Source of the DNA: Halothiobacillus sp045689735
Lineage (GTDB): Bacteria > Pseudomonadota > Gammaproteobacteria > Halothiobacillales > Halothiobacillaceae
Assembly (NCBI RefSeq): GCF_045689735.1
Contig: NZ_CP142685.1
Coordinates: forward strand, 992,001 to 1,056,000
Length of the DNA stretch: 64,000 bases
Direction of reading: 5' to 3'
The notes below the pieces were generated by a model, which was given only the letters and a program-made list of their open reading frames with translations, made no database searches and had not been told where the DNA came from. Each line of letters opens with the position of its first letter. The first letter of the stretch is position 1. Made by a program: the position numbers and the translations under genes. Of this stretch, positions 35,239 to 43,659 are shown piece after piece.

Positions 35239-35812
35239 CCTGAAACTTCGCCCCGATCCAGCAGCGCTCAATGCCCTGCTGCGCCAATCAGAATGTTTGG
35301 TTGACCGCGAAACCATGCAGGCCGCGTATGACCGGATGGCGCGTGAAATGACCGCGACCCTGGCGGACGCCTGCCCGGTCGTGATCGTGGTGATGACCGG
35401 CGGTTTGGTTGTGGCGGGTCAACTGCTGAGCCGCCTGACTTTCCCGCTGGAAATCGATTACATCCATGTCAGTCGCTATCGCGGCACCCAGGGCGGCGCG
35501 TTGAACTGGCATGTACGCCCGACGCGCGATTTGACTGGCCGCACCGTCGTGCTGGTGGATGATCTGTTCGATCAAGGCCTCACGCTGGCCGCGGTGCGGG
35601 GCTGGTGCCAGAACGCCGGTGCGGCACGCACCTGGCTGGCGGTTGGCGCCCTGAAGCAATTGCCTGCGCGGGCAGTGGATTTGTTGCCAGAATTCGTGGG
35701 CGTCCACCTGCCGGATCGGTTCGTGTTTGGCGAAGGGCTGGATTACGACGGTTTTTTCAGAAATCTGCCGGGCATTCATGCCTTACCCGAGCAGACCATG
35801 ACACAGGAATGA
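35228..35812 (+). CDS. Hypoxanthine-guanine phosphoribosyltransferase
   Basis: A 194-residue type I phosphoribosyltransferase. The PRPP-binding loop is VVLVDDLFDQGLTL (about residues 100-113); IDYIHVSRYRG and PDRFVFGEGLDYDGFFRNLP fit hypoxanthine/guanine enzymes. It converts hypoxanthine or guanine plus PRPP to IMP or GMP. Its position between nagZ and methylthioinosine phosphorylase suggests that it recycles the hypoxanthine made by the latter. It is sometimes annotated hpt; exact base preference is not known. Confidence 0.88.
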   Translation: MSNDLKLRPDPAALNALLRQSECLVDRETMQAAYDRMAREMTATLADACPVVIVVMTGGLVVAGQLLSRLTFPLEIDYIHVSRYRGTQGGALNWHVRPTRDLTGRTVVLVDDLFDQGLTLAAVRGWCQNAGAARTWLAVGALKQLPARAVDLLPEFVGVHLPDRFVFGEGLDYDGFFRNLPGIHALPEQTMTQE

Positions 35813-35815
35813 ACT

Positions 35816-36637
35816 ATGCACTTGGCATTTATTGGCGGCACGGGGCTGAGCCAGATGGATGGCTTGGATTCTGTTCGGCATCAAGTGGTCTCGACACCCT
35901 ATGGTGAGCCTTCCGGCCCGCTCAGTATCGGTCGCATGGCGGGCTGCGAAGTCGTGTTTCTGCCGCGACACGGCTACAACCATCGCATTCCGCCGCATGC
36001 GATCAACTACCGCGCCAATCTTTGGGCGCTGCGTGAATTGGGGGTCGAGCGCATTCTGGCGGTCTCCTCGGTGGGCGGCATTTCACCGGCCATGCAGCCG
36101 GGCAGCCTGTGTGTGCCGGATCAACTCATCGATTACACCTGGGGGCGGCCGAGCACCTTTTTCGAAGGCGATCTGGAATCGGTGACGCATGTCGATTTCA
36201 GCTATCCCTACGATGCCGCCTTGCGCGGCGCCTTGTTGCGCGCCGGAGCTGCCCTGGACATTCCGCTGATCGATGGCGGTACCTATGGGGCAGCCCAGGG
36301 GCCGCGTTTTGAAACGGCGGCCGAAATTCGGCGGATGCAGCGCGATGGCTGTGATCTGGTGGGGATGACCGGAATGCCGGAGGCAATTCTGGCGCGGGAA
36401 TGTGATATCCAATACGCCAGCCTGACGGTGGTGGCCAATCGTGCCGCGGGCTTGAATGGTGGCAAACCGCTGGATTTTCATGAGGTCAACCAAACCATCC
36501 GCCAATCGATGGCGTCCGTGCAGCGATTATTCCTGCATCTGCTCAGCACGCGCGACTGTGTCGTTTGTGGAACGGCCGCCCCTGAAACGGCGGGGGCTTG
36601 CCCTTCGGTTGCTGCAAAACGCGTGCCGGATGCGTAG
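35816..36637 (+). CDS. S-methyl-5'-thioinosine phosphorylase (MTAP/MTIP family)
   Basis: A 273-residue purine nucleoside phosphorylase of the MTAP family. GGTGLSQMDGL is the N-terminal phosphate loop, FLPRHGYNHRIPPHAINYRANLWALRE is cut here to FLPRHGYNHRIPPHAINY as the family signature, and GPRFETAAEIRRM and VGMTGMPEAILARE define the purine site. Synteny with nagZ and a purine phosphoribosyltransferase parallels Pseudomonas, where the enzyme (PA3004) prefers methylthioinosine. Products would be hypoxanthine and methylthioribose-1-phosphate. The last 25 residues or so (from VVCGTAAPE) look like an extra tail beyond the usual length. Confidence 0.85.
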   Translation: MHLAFIGGTGLSQMDGLDSVRHQVVSTPYGEPSGPLSIGRMAGCEVVFLPRHGYNHRIPPHAINYRANLWALRELGVERILAVSSVGGISPAMQPGSLCVPDQLIDYTWGRPSTFFEGDLESVTHVDFSYPYDAALRGALLRAGAALDIPLIDGGTYGAAQGPRFETAAEIRRMQRDGCDLVGMTGMPEAILARECDIQYASLTVVANRAAGLNGGKPLDFHEVNQTIRQSMASVQRLFLHLLSTRDCVVCGTAAPETAGACPSVAAKRVPDA

Positions 36638-36677
36638 AATGTTGCGTTCAATTTTCCTCTCTCAGGTTTGAGTCCCG

Positions 36678-37841
36678 ATGTCCCAGCCGACCCGTTACAC
36701 CGGTCTGATCGACCGCTATCGCCGCCACCTTCCTGTCTCTGCCGATACGCCCGTTATCAGCCTGGGTGAAGGCAATACCCCCTTGATTCGGCTGCATAAT
36801 CTGCCGAAGCTTTTGGGGATTGATCTCGATATTTATGTGAAATATGAGGGGTTGAATCCGACGGGTTCTTTCAAGGATCGCGGGATGACCATGGCGGTCA
36901 CCAAGGCGGTGGAGGCGGGATCCCGCGCGATCATCTGCGCCTCGACCGGCAATACCTCAGCCGCAGCCGCAGCCTATGCCGCACGCGCCGGAATTACCGC
37001 GTTCGTTCTGATTCCCGATGGCAAAATTGCCATGGGCAAGCTCGCGCAGGCGATGATGTATGGTGCTGTCACTCTGCAGATTCGCGGCAATTTCGACGAT
37101 GGCATGCGGCTGGTGAAAGAAGTCGCCGACCACGCCCCCGTCACGATCGTCAACTCAGTCAATCCATACCGGTTGCAAGGGCAGAAAACGGCGGCCTTCG
37201 AAATCATCGAAGAATTGGGTCGTGCGCCGGATTATCACTGCTTGCCGGTGGGTAATGCGGGCAATATCACCGCCCATTGGATGGGGTACTGTGAGGCATC
37301 GGCGGATAGCGGACACCATCTGACAGCTTCCTGCGCATTTTGTGAAGGCGAATGTTCCTTCGTGCACGGGGCGCAGTGTTCCAATCGCCCCAAAATGCTG
37401 GGCTATCAAGCGGCTGGTTCTGCGCCCTTCATTCGCGGCGCCATGGTGGATCAGCCGGAAACGATCGCCACGGCGATCCGGATCGGGCATCCGCAAAGTT
37501 GGGATCGTGCCTGGAAAGTCATGCAGGAATCCGGCGGATGGTTTGCCGAAGTGACCGATGACGAGATTCTCGCTGCGCAACGGTTACTGACGCGCCATGA
37601 GGGCGTGTTCTGTGAACCGGCTTCGGCCGCTTCGCTGGCCGGGCTGATTAAAGACGCCAAAGACGGCAAGCTTACCGCTGGCGCCACGGTGGTGCTGACC
37701 TTGACCGGCAATGGCCTGAAAGACCCGGATACTGCGATTGCCCAATGCGAAGGACGCCTGGGGGCAGGGGAGCGCGCCAAAATGCTGACGATCGACGCCA
37801 GTCTGGATGCGGTGCGCAGCGCCATCCTCGGTCATATGTAA
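36678..37841 (+). CDS. thrC: Threonine synthase with a cysteine-rich insert
   Basis: A 387-residue PLP enzyme that converts O-phosphohomoserine to threonine. The PLP lysine is K66 in PTGSFKDRGM; CASTGNTSAAAAAYAARAG and PVGNAGNITAHWMGY are the phosphate-binding regions. Between GY and RPKMLGYQAAGSAPF lies an insert of roughly 30 residues with C205, C219, C222, C226 and C234, in which CAFCEGEC is a CxxCxxxC motif. The family usually passes almost directly between these two segments and is shorter (about 350-360). A bound metal or cluster is conceivable (inference). It is followed by alaC and hom. Confidence 0.93.
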   Translation: MSQPTRYTGLIDRYRRHLPVSADTPVISLGEGNTPLIRLHNLPKLLGIDLDIYVKYEGLNPTGSFKDRGMTMAVTKAVEAGSRAIICASTGNTSAAAAAYAARAGITAFVLIPDGKIAMGKLAQAMMYGAVTLQIRGNFDDGMRLVKEVADHAPVTIVNSVNPYRLQGQKTAAFEIIEELGRAPDYHCLPVGNAGNITAHWMGYCEASADSGHHLTASCAFCEGECSFVHGAQCSNRPKMLGYQAAGSAPFIRGAMVDQPETIATAIRIGHPQSWDRAWKVMQESGGWFAEVTDDEILAAQRLLTRHEGVFCEPASAASLAGLIKDAKDGKLTAGATVVLTLTGNGLKDPDTAIAQCEGRLGAGERAKMLTIDASLDAVRSAILGHM

Positions 37842-37878
37842 TATCGGATTTCCTTGGTGCGCAGGCATCAAATTCAGC

Positions 37879-37896
37879 GGTCGTCCCCGGACGACC
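37879..37896. repeat. GC-rich 18-base palindrome between thrC and alaC
   Basis: GGTCGTCC and GGACGACC form perfect 8-bp arms around CC. It lies in the 88-base thrC/alaC gap. No T-run follows, so it is not a normal terminator; it could be an attenuating structure or a protein-binding site. Confidence 0.5.
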
Positions 37897-37929
37897 ATCG
37901 TATGTTATGAACTTTGTTGCAGGATTATC

Positions 37930-39141
37930 GTGAACGATCAATTTGCCCGTATCGGCCGCTTGCCCCCCTATGTGTTCAACATCATCGGCGAACTGAAAGC
38001 CAAAGCGCGCGCGGCCGGGGAAGATATCATCGATTTTGGCATGGGCAATCCGGATCAGCCGACGCCGCAACATATTGTCGATAAGCTGATTGAAACCGTG
38101 CGGCGAGGAGACACGCACCGCTACTCCCAATCCAAAGGGATTCCCCGATTGCGCCGTGCGATTGCCAACTGGTACAAAACCCGGTTTGCGGTGGAGATCG
38201 ATCCAGAAAAAGAAGCCATCGTCACGATTGGCTCGAAAGAAGGTCTGGGTCACCTTGCGATGGCGACGCTGTCGGCGGGGGATACCGTGCTGGTGCCGAA
38301 TCCGGCGTATCCCATTCATCCTTATGGCAGCGTGATTGCCGATGCGGATATCCGCCATGTGCGTTTGACGCCCGAGGTGGATTTTTTCGAAGAACTCGAC
38401 CGGGCGATCAAGGAAACCTGGCCGAAGCCGAAGATGCTGATTTTGAATTTCCCGGCCAACCCAACGACGCAGTGTGTGGATCTGCCGTTTTTCGAGCGCG
38501 TGGTCGAAATTTGCCGGGAAGCCGGTATCTGGATCGTGCATGATCTAGCGTATGCAGACATCGTATTCGATGGATATGTTGCGCCGTCGATCTTGCAGGT
38601 GCCGGGGGCAAAAGACATCGCAGTGGAGTTTTTTACGCTGTCGAAAAGTTACAACATGCCGGGCTGGCGTGTGGGCTTCATGGTCGGGAATCCCACCCTG
38701 GTCAATGCCTTGGCGCGAATGAAATCCTATTTTGATTACGGCACCTTCACGCCGATTCAGGTCGCGGCAATTTTGGCGCTCGAAGGCGATCAATCCTGCG
38801 TCAAGGAAATCAGCGACATGTATCAGAAACGACGCGATGTGCTCTGCGAAGGGCTGAATTCCGCTGGCTGGCCGGTGGTGCCGCCGAAAGCGACCATGTT
38901 CGTCTGGGCGAAGATTCCGCCACTGTTTTCACACCTAAAATCCTTGGAATTCACCAAGTTGCTGCTAAACGAGGCAAAGGTGGCCGTGTCGCCGGGCATC
39001 GGTTTTGGCGATTATGGCGATGACTATGTCCGTTTTGGCCTGATTGAAAACGAACACCGCACCCGTCAGGCGATCCGTGGGATCAAGGCGATGTTTCGTA
39101 AGGAAGAACAACGCCGCGCGGCGGAAGGAATGAAGGCATGA
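37930..39141 (+). CDS. alaC: Alanine transaminase AlaC-like class I/II aminotransferase
   Basis: A 403-residue PLP aminotransferase with IDFGMGNPDQPTP near residue 40, LNFPANPTTQC, and the Schiff-base lysine K239 in TLSKSYNMPGWRVGF. AlaC makes alanine from pyruvate and glutamate. The GTG at 37930 is supported by AGGA 7 bases upstream and by the family N-terminus (FARIGRLPPYVFNIIGELK); the frame is open further upstream but without a start site. It overlaps hom by ATGA, the common alaC-hom pairing. Confidence 0.9.
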   Translation: MNDQFARIGRLPPYVFNIIGELKAKARAAGEDIIDFGMGNPDQPTPQHIVDKLIETVRRGDTHRYSQSKGIPRLRRAIANWYKTRFAVEIDPEKEAIVTIGSKEGLGHLAMATLSAGDTVLVPNPAYPIHPYGSVIADADIRHVRLTPEVDFFEELDRAIKETWPKPKMLILNFPANPTTQCVDLPFFERVVEICREAGIWIVHDLAYADIVFDGYVAPSILQVPGAKDIAVEFFTLSKSYNMPGWRVGFMVGNPTLVNALARMKSYFDYGTFTPIQVAAILALEGDQSCVKEISDMYQKRRDVLCEGLNSAGWPVVPPKATMFVWAKIPPLFSHLKSLEFTKLLLNEAKVAVSPGIGFGDYGDDYVRFGLIENEHRTRQAIRGIKAMFRKEEQRRAAEGMKA

Positions 39142-40475
39142 GTGCGTCTCGACAGGAGGATCTGCCGCCAGTTCGTGTCGGGATACTCGGCTTGGGCACG
39201 GTCGGCGGTGGCGTGGTCAATGTATTGCGGCGCAATGCCGATCAAATCACCCGCCGATGCGGACGCCGCATCGACATCATTCACGCCGCCGCACGCCGTC
39301 TGGATGCGCCCCGCATTTGCGCGCTGGATGGCATCCTGCTCACCACCGACCCGATGAGCGTGGTGGAAAATCCCGAAGTCGATATCGTGGTGGAAGTCAT
39401 GGGCGGGCTCAATCCTGCGCATGCGCTGATCGAGCGGGCGCTGACCTTGGGCAAACCGGTCGTGACCGCCAACAAGGCGCTGCTCGCGCATGAGGGGAAT
39501 GCCCTGTTTGAGCTGGCCGAAGCACGCGGCACGATGGTGGCCTTTGAAGCAGCGGTGGCGGGCGGCGTGCCCATCATCAAGGCGATTCGTGAAGGGCTGG
39601 CAGCGAACCGGATCGAGTGGTTGGCCGGCATCATCAATGGCACGGGCAACTTTATTCTGACCGCCATGCGGGATGCAGGTCGCAGCTTTGCCGATGTACT
39701 GGCCGAAGCCCAGGCTCTGGGCTATGCCGAGGCGGATCCCACCTTCGATGTCGAAGGCATTGATGCCGCGCACAAACTCACCATTCTGGCCGCGATCGCA
39801 TTTGGCATGCCGCTTAAATTCGAGGGCGTCTATACCGAAGGATTGAGCAAGCTCCAAACGGAAGATGTGCGTTATGCCCGTGAGCTGGGCTATCAAATCA
39901 AGCAGTTGGGTATCGCGCGCCGCCATGATAACGGTGTGGAACTGCGGGTACATCCCACGCTGATCCCCGAACGGCGTTTGCTGGCGAATGTCGATGGCGT
40001 AAAAAATGCGGTTCTGGTCTGGGCCGATGCTGTGGGGTCGACCTTGTATTACGGTGCGGGTGCCGGGGCGGAACCCACGGCTTCTGCCGTCGTGGCGGAT
40101 CTGGTGGATGTCGTCAGAACCCTCACGGCCGACCCGACGCATCGGGTGCCCCACCTAGCGGTGGTGCCGAGTCAGATCACTGACCTGCCGGTCTTGCCGA
40201 TCTCCGCAGTGACGACCGGCTATTATCTGCGGTTGATGGTGCTCGATCAGCCGGGGGTGCTGGCCAATATTGCCCGCGTTCTGGCGGATCACGGGATCAA
40301 TATCGAGGCCATGATTCAAAAGGAAGCCAGCCCGGAAACTCAGCATTTGCCGATCGTATTGTTGACCCACCCACTGCAAGAAGCAGTGATGGATCGCGCG
40401 ATCAGCGCGTTGGAATCCTTGGATTCTGTGCAGTTACCGATCGTTCGCATTCGCGTCGAATCACTCGCAGGCTGA
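39138..40475 (+). CDS. hom: Homoserine dehydrogenase
   Basis: A 445-residue NAD(P)-dependent enzyme that reduces aspartate semialdehyde to homoserine for threonine and methionine. It has the Rossmann motif VGILGLGTVGGGVV, the signature VVTANKALLAHEG, the catalytic domain ADPTFDVEGIDAAHKL, and a C-terminal ACT domain (YYLRLMVLDQPGVLANIARV) that usually mediates threonine feedback inhibition. Translationally coupled to alaC. A terminator follows 36 bases after the stop. Confidence 0.96.
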   Translation: MSASRQEDLPPVRVGILGLGTVGGGVVNVLRRNADQITRRCGRRIDIIHAAARRLDAPRICALDGILLTTDPMSVVENPEVDIVVEVMGGLNPAHALIERALTLGKPVVTANKALLAHEGNALFELAEARGTMVAFEAAVAGGVPIIKAIREGLAANRIEWLAGIINGTGNFILTAMRDAGRSFADVLAEAQALGYAEADPTFDVEGIDAAHKLTILAAIAFGMPLKFEGVYTEGLSKLQTEDVRYARELGYQIKQLGIARRHDNGVELRVHPTLIPERRLLANVDGVKNAVLVWADAVGSTLYYGAGAGAEPTASAVVADLVDVVRTLTADPTHRVPHLAVVPSQITDLPVLPISAVTTGYYLRLMVLDQPGVLANIARVLADHGINIEAMIQKEASPETQHLPIVLLTHPLQEAVMDRAISALESLDSVQLPIVRIRVESLAG

Positions 40476-40511
40476 CTGTTGAGAATTTGACACCGCGAGT
40501 CAGCCTGAGCG

Positions 40512-40541
40512 AAAACCCGTCGAACACTCGGCGGGGTTTTT
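40512..40541 (+). terminator. Rho-independent terminator after hom
   Basis: AAAACCCGTCG pairs with CGGCGGGGTTTT (one bulged G, one G-T pair) around a short loop and is followed by further T residues. It closes the thrC-alaC-hom unit and separates it from the motility block. Confidence 0.85.
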
Positions 40542-40576
40542 GTTTAACCAGCTGAAATTTATCTATTTTTTATAGT

Positions 40577-40592
40577 TGGCATGCCGCGTGCT
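40577..40592 (+). promoter_or_regulatory. Candidate sigma-54 promoter for the diguanylate cyclase / fliL region
   Basis: TTGGCATGCCGCGTGCTT contains the GG-N10-GC spacing of sigma-54 (RpoN) promoters, with TGGCA and TGC elements close to consensus. Transcription would begin around 40603, about 24 bases before the cyclase ATG. In polar flagellates such as Pseudomonas and Vibrio, many class II/III flagellar genes are RpoN-dependent. Confidence 0.6.
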
Positions 40593-40626
40593 TCAAGATG
40601 GTCATCGTTCCTTGAGGATACGGATC

Positions 40627-41547
40627 ATGGCTGCTTACCGCTCGAATGTTGATGATGCGCTGGTCGATGGTCGTGGGTACCGGCTGCGCTCGCCCGTCGT
40701 CGCCCGTTCGGCGGCAAAATTGATTGATACCACCGAGTTGCGGCTCTCTCTGATGGCCGTGGCGCAACGATATATGGATCCGGCAAGTTTGCTGAATGCG
40801 GTCTTCGAGTTGTTGTCCAACACCTTGCCCATCACGGGATTTTCTTGGGTGCAAAACCACAGCGTCGTGGCGACCCCCGGCTTCACCGCAGAGGCTCACC
40901 ATCGAGTGCTCAAATTCCACGATGCCGAACAACTGCTCGGTGAGCTACAAGTGCAGGTGGTGCCTGACCTGACCGAGCAGGAATGGCGTTGGTTGGAACA
41001 GATGATCCAGTCCGTCGCGCTTGCGCTGCGTAATACCACGATATTTCAGGATGCCTTGCAGGCGGCGCAGCGAGATCCGCTGACGGGATTGGAAAATCGT
41101 CGGGCGTTCGATGGAGAAATCGCACGCGAGCAGGCGCAATTCATGCGCTACGGCCAGGTTTCGAGTCTGGTCGTCATGGATTTGAATGGCTTCAAAGCCA
41201 TCAACGATACCTGGGGGCATGATGTGGGGGATCGGCTGTTGGCGCATTTTGCGAGCGGATTACGCGTTATTGTGCGTGAAACAGATCATGTGTATCGGTT
41301 TGGCGGCGACGAATTCTGCGTCCTCTTGCCGGGTACGGGACACTATGGCGCCAAAAAAATGACGGCTCGCATGGATGCGTGGTTAGATCACCATGAATTG
41401 ACCCTCCCGTCGGGTGAACGGGTGCGCGTACGGACCAGTTATGGTTGCGCCACGACAGAAAAAGAGGGCGATTGCCGAACCTGGTTTCGGCGTGCCGATC
41501 AAGATTTGTATCAAAATAAGCGCGCGCGTCGCAGCTGCGCCGCTTAA
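40627..41547 (+). CDS. GGDEF diguanylate cyclase
   Basis: A 306-residue protein with a roughly 130-residue N-terminal region of GAF-like appearance (DPASLLNAVFELLSNTLPIT) and a C-terminal GGDEF domain starting at RDPLTGLENRRAF. The active site RFGGDEF is canonical and an inhibitory-site RETD lies five residues before GGDEF, so it should make c-di-GMP with product inhibition. No membrane segment or signal peptide is present. ATG 40627 has TGAGGA 8 bases upstream. It precedes fliL by 93 bases and may be co-transcribed with the flagellar genes. Confidence 0.9.
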   Translation: MAAYRSNVDDALVDGRGYRLRSPVVARSAAKLIDTTELRLSLMAVAQRYMDPASLLNAVFELLSNTLPITGFSWVQNHSVVATPGFTAEAHHRVLKFHDAEQLLGELQVQVVPDLTEQEWRWLEQMIQSVALALRNTTIFQDALQAAQRDPLTGLENRRAFDGEIAREQAQFMRYGQVSSLVVMDLNGFKAINDTWGHDVGDRLLAHFASGLRVIVRETDHVYRFGGDEFCVLLPGTGHYGAKKMTARMDAWLDHHELTLPSGERVRVRTSYGCATTEKEGDCRTWFRRADQDLYQNKRARRSCAA

Positions 41548-41640
41548 AGTGGTGGGGGTTGATGAAAAACCGGCGCGCTGCGGTTAAGCTACTGCGCGAA
41601 GTGCGGGCGCAAGATCGCTAAATGTTAAGGAGCGCGAGAT

Positions 41641-42195
41641 ATGGCCAAGGCGGAAGCAGTCGAAAAAGAAGAAACCCCCAAAGCGGCCGGCGGGGGCAAC
41701 AAAATGATGATGATTTTAATGATCGTGGTCATTGTGTTGCTGCTGGCTGTCATCGGTGTGGGCGCAATGTTGTTGCTGAAAAAACCTGCCGCCGATGGGG
41801 GGCATGCCGCCACGACGGAGCAAACGGCCGATGCGAAGGGTGATAAACACTCAGACGGCGCGGATCACAAAGGCGAGCCGGTCAGTATCCCGCTGGGGCA
41901 GCCGATCACCGTCAATCTTTCGGCACCGAATGATGCGAGTCTGTTGCAGGTGGAGTTGGATTTGATCAGTTATGACAAAACTGCTGAAGCTTCGGTCAAA
42001 GCCAATCGTGCAGAAATCATCAACGACATCATGCTGGCACTCAGTGATGTCAACGCGGCCAAATTGCGCACGCGGGAAGGGAAAGAAGCATTGCAAAAGC
42101 AGTTGAAAGATACCGTCAATGCGGTGCTGGAAAAACGGGCGGGTAAAAAAGACCTGATCGCCGATGTGTTCTTCACCAAATTACTGATGCAGTAA
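41641..42195 (+). CDS. fliL: Flagellar basal body-associated protein FliL
   Basis: A 184-residue single-pass inner-membrane protein that supports stator function at the flagellar base. A charged N-terminus is followed by one membrane helix (MMMILMIVVIVLLLAVIGVG), a charged His/Asp linker, and the periplasmic FliL domain ending in KKDLIADVFFTKLLMQ. AAGGAGCG precedes the ATG. First structural gene of the fliLMNOPQR-flhBA run; fliK, often just upstream, is absent. Confidence 0.92.
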   Translation: MAKAEAVEKEETPKAAGGGNKMMMILMIVVIVLLLAVIGVGAMLLLKKPAADGGHAATTEQTADAKGDKHSDGADHKGEPVSIPLGQPITVNLSAPNDASLLQVELDLISYDKTAEASVKANRAEIINDIMLALSDVNAAKLRTREGKEALQKQLKDTVNAVLEKRAGKKDLIADVFFTKLLMQ

Positions 42196-42222
42196 CCGAA
42201 ACAGACACGGAAGGAGAGGCCT

Positions 42223-43263
42223 GTGGGCGGAGCCGATATTCTCTCTCAGGATGAAATTGATGCCCTGCTCAATGGCGTCGATGAGGGAGAAGTTGCGACC
42301 GAGCAGGGGATGGGGGATCCGGCACAGGCTCGATCCTACGACCTCACCTCGCAAGAACGCATTGTTCGCGGCCGACTGCCCACGCTGGAGATGCTCAATG
42401 AGCGTTTTGCGCGGAATTTCCGGATTCGATTGGTTTCCATGCTGCGCCGCACGGTGGATATCTCGATCGAAGGGGTGCGCATGGTCAAATACAGTGAGTA
42501 TTCCCATTCGCTGTATGTGCCAACCTCATTGACCCTGGTGCATATCCGCCCGTTGAAAGGCGTCGGCGTGTTCATGATGGAATCACAGCTTGTCTTCAAG
42601 CTCGTGGATAATTTCTTCGGCGGCACGGGCATGCACGCCAAAATCGAAGGCCGGGACTTTACCCCAACGGAATTGCGGGTCATTACCCGGGTGTTGGAAC
42701 AGGCGATCGATGAGGTCCATCGCTCCTGGGCACCGATTTACCCGATTCAGATTCAAACCGTCAGCCACGAAATGAACCCCCAGCTGGCCAATATCGTGTC
42801 CGGTACGGAAGTGGTGGTAGTCAGCAGTTTCCGGATAGAGGTCGAAGGGGGTGGGGGCAAGTTTGAGATTGTGTTCCCCTATTCGATGATCGAACCCATT
42901 CGGGATCTGCTGGATGGCGGCTTGCAGGGCGATAGACTGGAAATTGACGAACGCTGGAGCGCCGCGCTACGCCGCGAGCTTGGACTAGCGGAAATCGAAC
43001 TCACCGCGCAACTGGGCGAAGCCCGTATGATGCTCTCCGACCTGGCGCATATGAAACCGGGCGATATCATTCCATTCGAGATGCCTGAACAGGTTTTGCT
43101 AACGGCCAAAGGGTTGCCGTTGTATCTGGGCAAGCTGGGTGCGCATCGGGGAAATAAAGCAATTCGGATTGATAGTCCCGTGCCTGAGCGGCTGGAGCGT
43201 GTCGTTCATCCGAACGAGGCGTTGCGTGCCCAGGCCACTAAACCTGCCGGCAGTGAGGAATAA
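42223..43263 (+). CDS. fliM: Flagellar motor switch protein FliM
   Basis: A 346-residue C-ring protein that binds phospho-CheY and transmits the switch signal. The N-terminal CheY-binding peptide ILSQDEIDALLNGV is intact, followed by the CheC-like middle domain (with LEQAIDEVHRSWAPIYPIQ) and the C-terminal SpoA domain. It starts with GTG at 42223, supported by AAGGAGAGG just upstream. Three bases separate it from fliN. Confidence 0.97.
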   Translation: MGGADILSQDEIDALLNGVDEGEVATEQGMGDPAQARSYDLTSQERIVRGRLPTLEMLNERFARNFRIRLVSMLRRTVDISIEGVRMVKYSEYSHSLYVPTSLTLVHIRPLKGVGVFMMESQLVFKLVDNFFGGTGMHAKIEGRDFTPTELRVITRVLEQAIDEVHRSWAPIYPIQIQTVSHEMNPQLANIVSGTEVVVVSSFRIEVEGGGGKFEIVFPYSMIEPIRDLLDGGLQGDRLEIDERWSAALRRELGLAEIELTAQLGEARMMLSDLAHMKPGDIIPFEMPEQVLLTAKGLPLYLGKLGAHRGNKAIRIDSPVPERLERVVHPNEALRAQATKPAGSEE

Positions 43264-43266
43264 ATC

Positions 43267-43659
43267 ATGGCTGAAAACAACGAAATGGATGATTGGGCCG
43301 CTGCAATGGCAGAGCAGGCCGAAGTAGAGGCGGGCGACGCCAAAGCGCAAACATTGGATCAATTTGATACGCAAAAAGCTGCGCAGGGCACGGAAAATCC
43401 GATCAATCTCGAAGTTCTGATGGATGTGCCGGTGGCTATTTCGATGGAAATTGGCCGTACCAATGTCAACATCCGCAATTTATTGCAGCTTAACCAAGGC
43501 TCGATTGTCGAGCTGGATCGCCTGGCGGGCGAGCCGCTGGATGTCCTGGTCAACGGCACCTTGATTGCGCGGGGGGAGGTCGTTGTCATCAATGAAAAAT
43601 TCGGCATTCGTCTCACCGATGTGATCAGCCCTGCCGAGCGCATCCGGAAGTTGCGTTGA
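43267..43659 (+). CDS. fliN: Flagellar motor switch protein FliN
   Basis: A 130-residue C-ring component. The N-terminal half is acidic and Gln/Ala-rich; the SpoA domain begins near NLEVLMDVPVAISMEIGRTN and ends with NEKFGIRLTDVISPAERIRK, both family hallmarks. It forms the lower C-ring with FliM. GAGGAA lies just upstream. Confidence 0.97.
   Translation: MAENNEMDDWAAAMAEQAEVEAGDAKAQTLDQFDTQKAAQGTENPINLEVLMDVPVAISMEIGRTNVNIRNLLQLNQGSIVELDRLAGEPLDVLVNGTLIARGEVVVINEKFGIRLTDVISPAERIRKLR

Noticed and set aside
37807..37929. Longer N-terminus for the alaC aminotransferase
   Set aside because: The frame is open, but the extra residues are unlike the family and the GTG at 37930 has a proper ribosome site.
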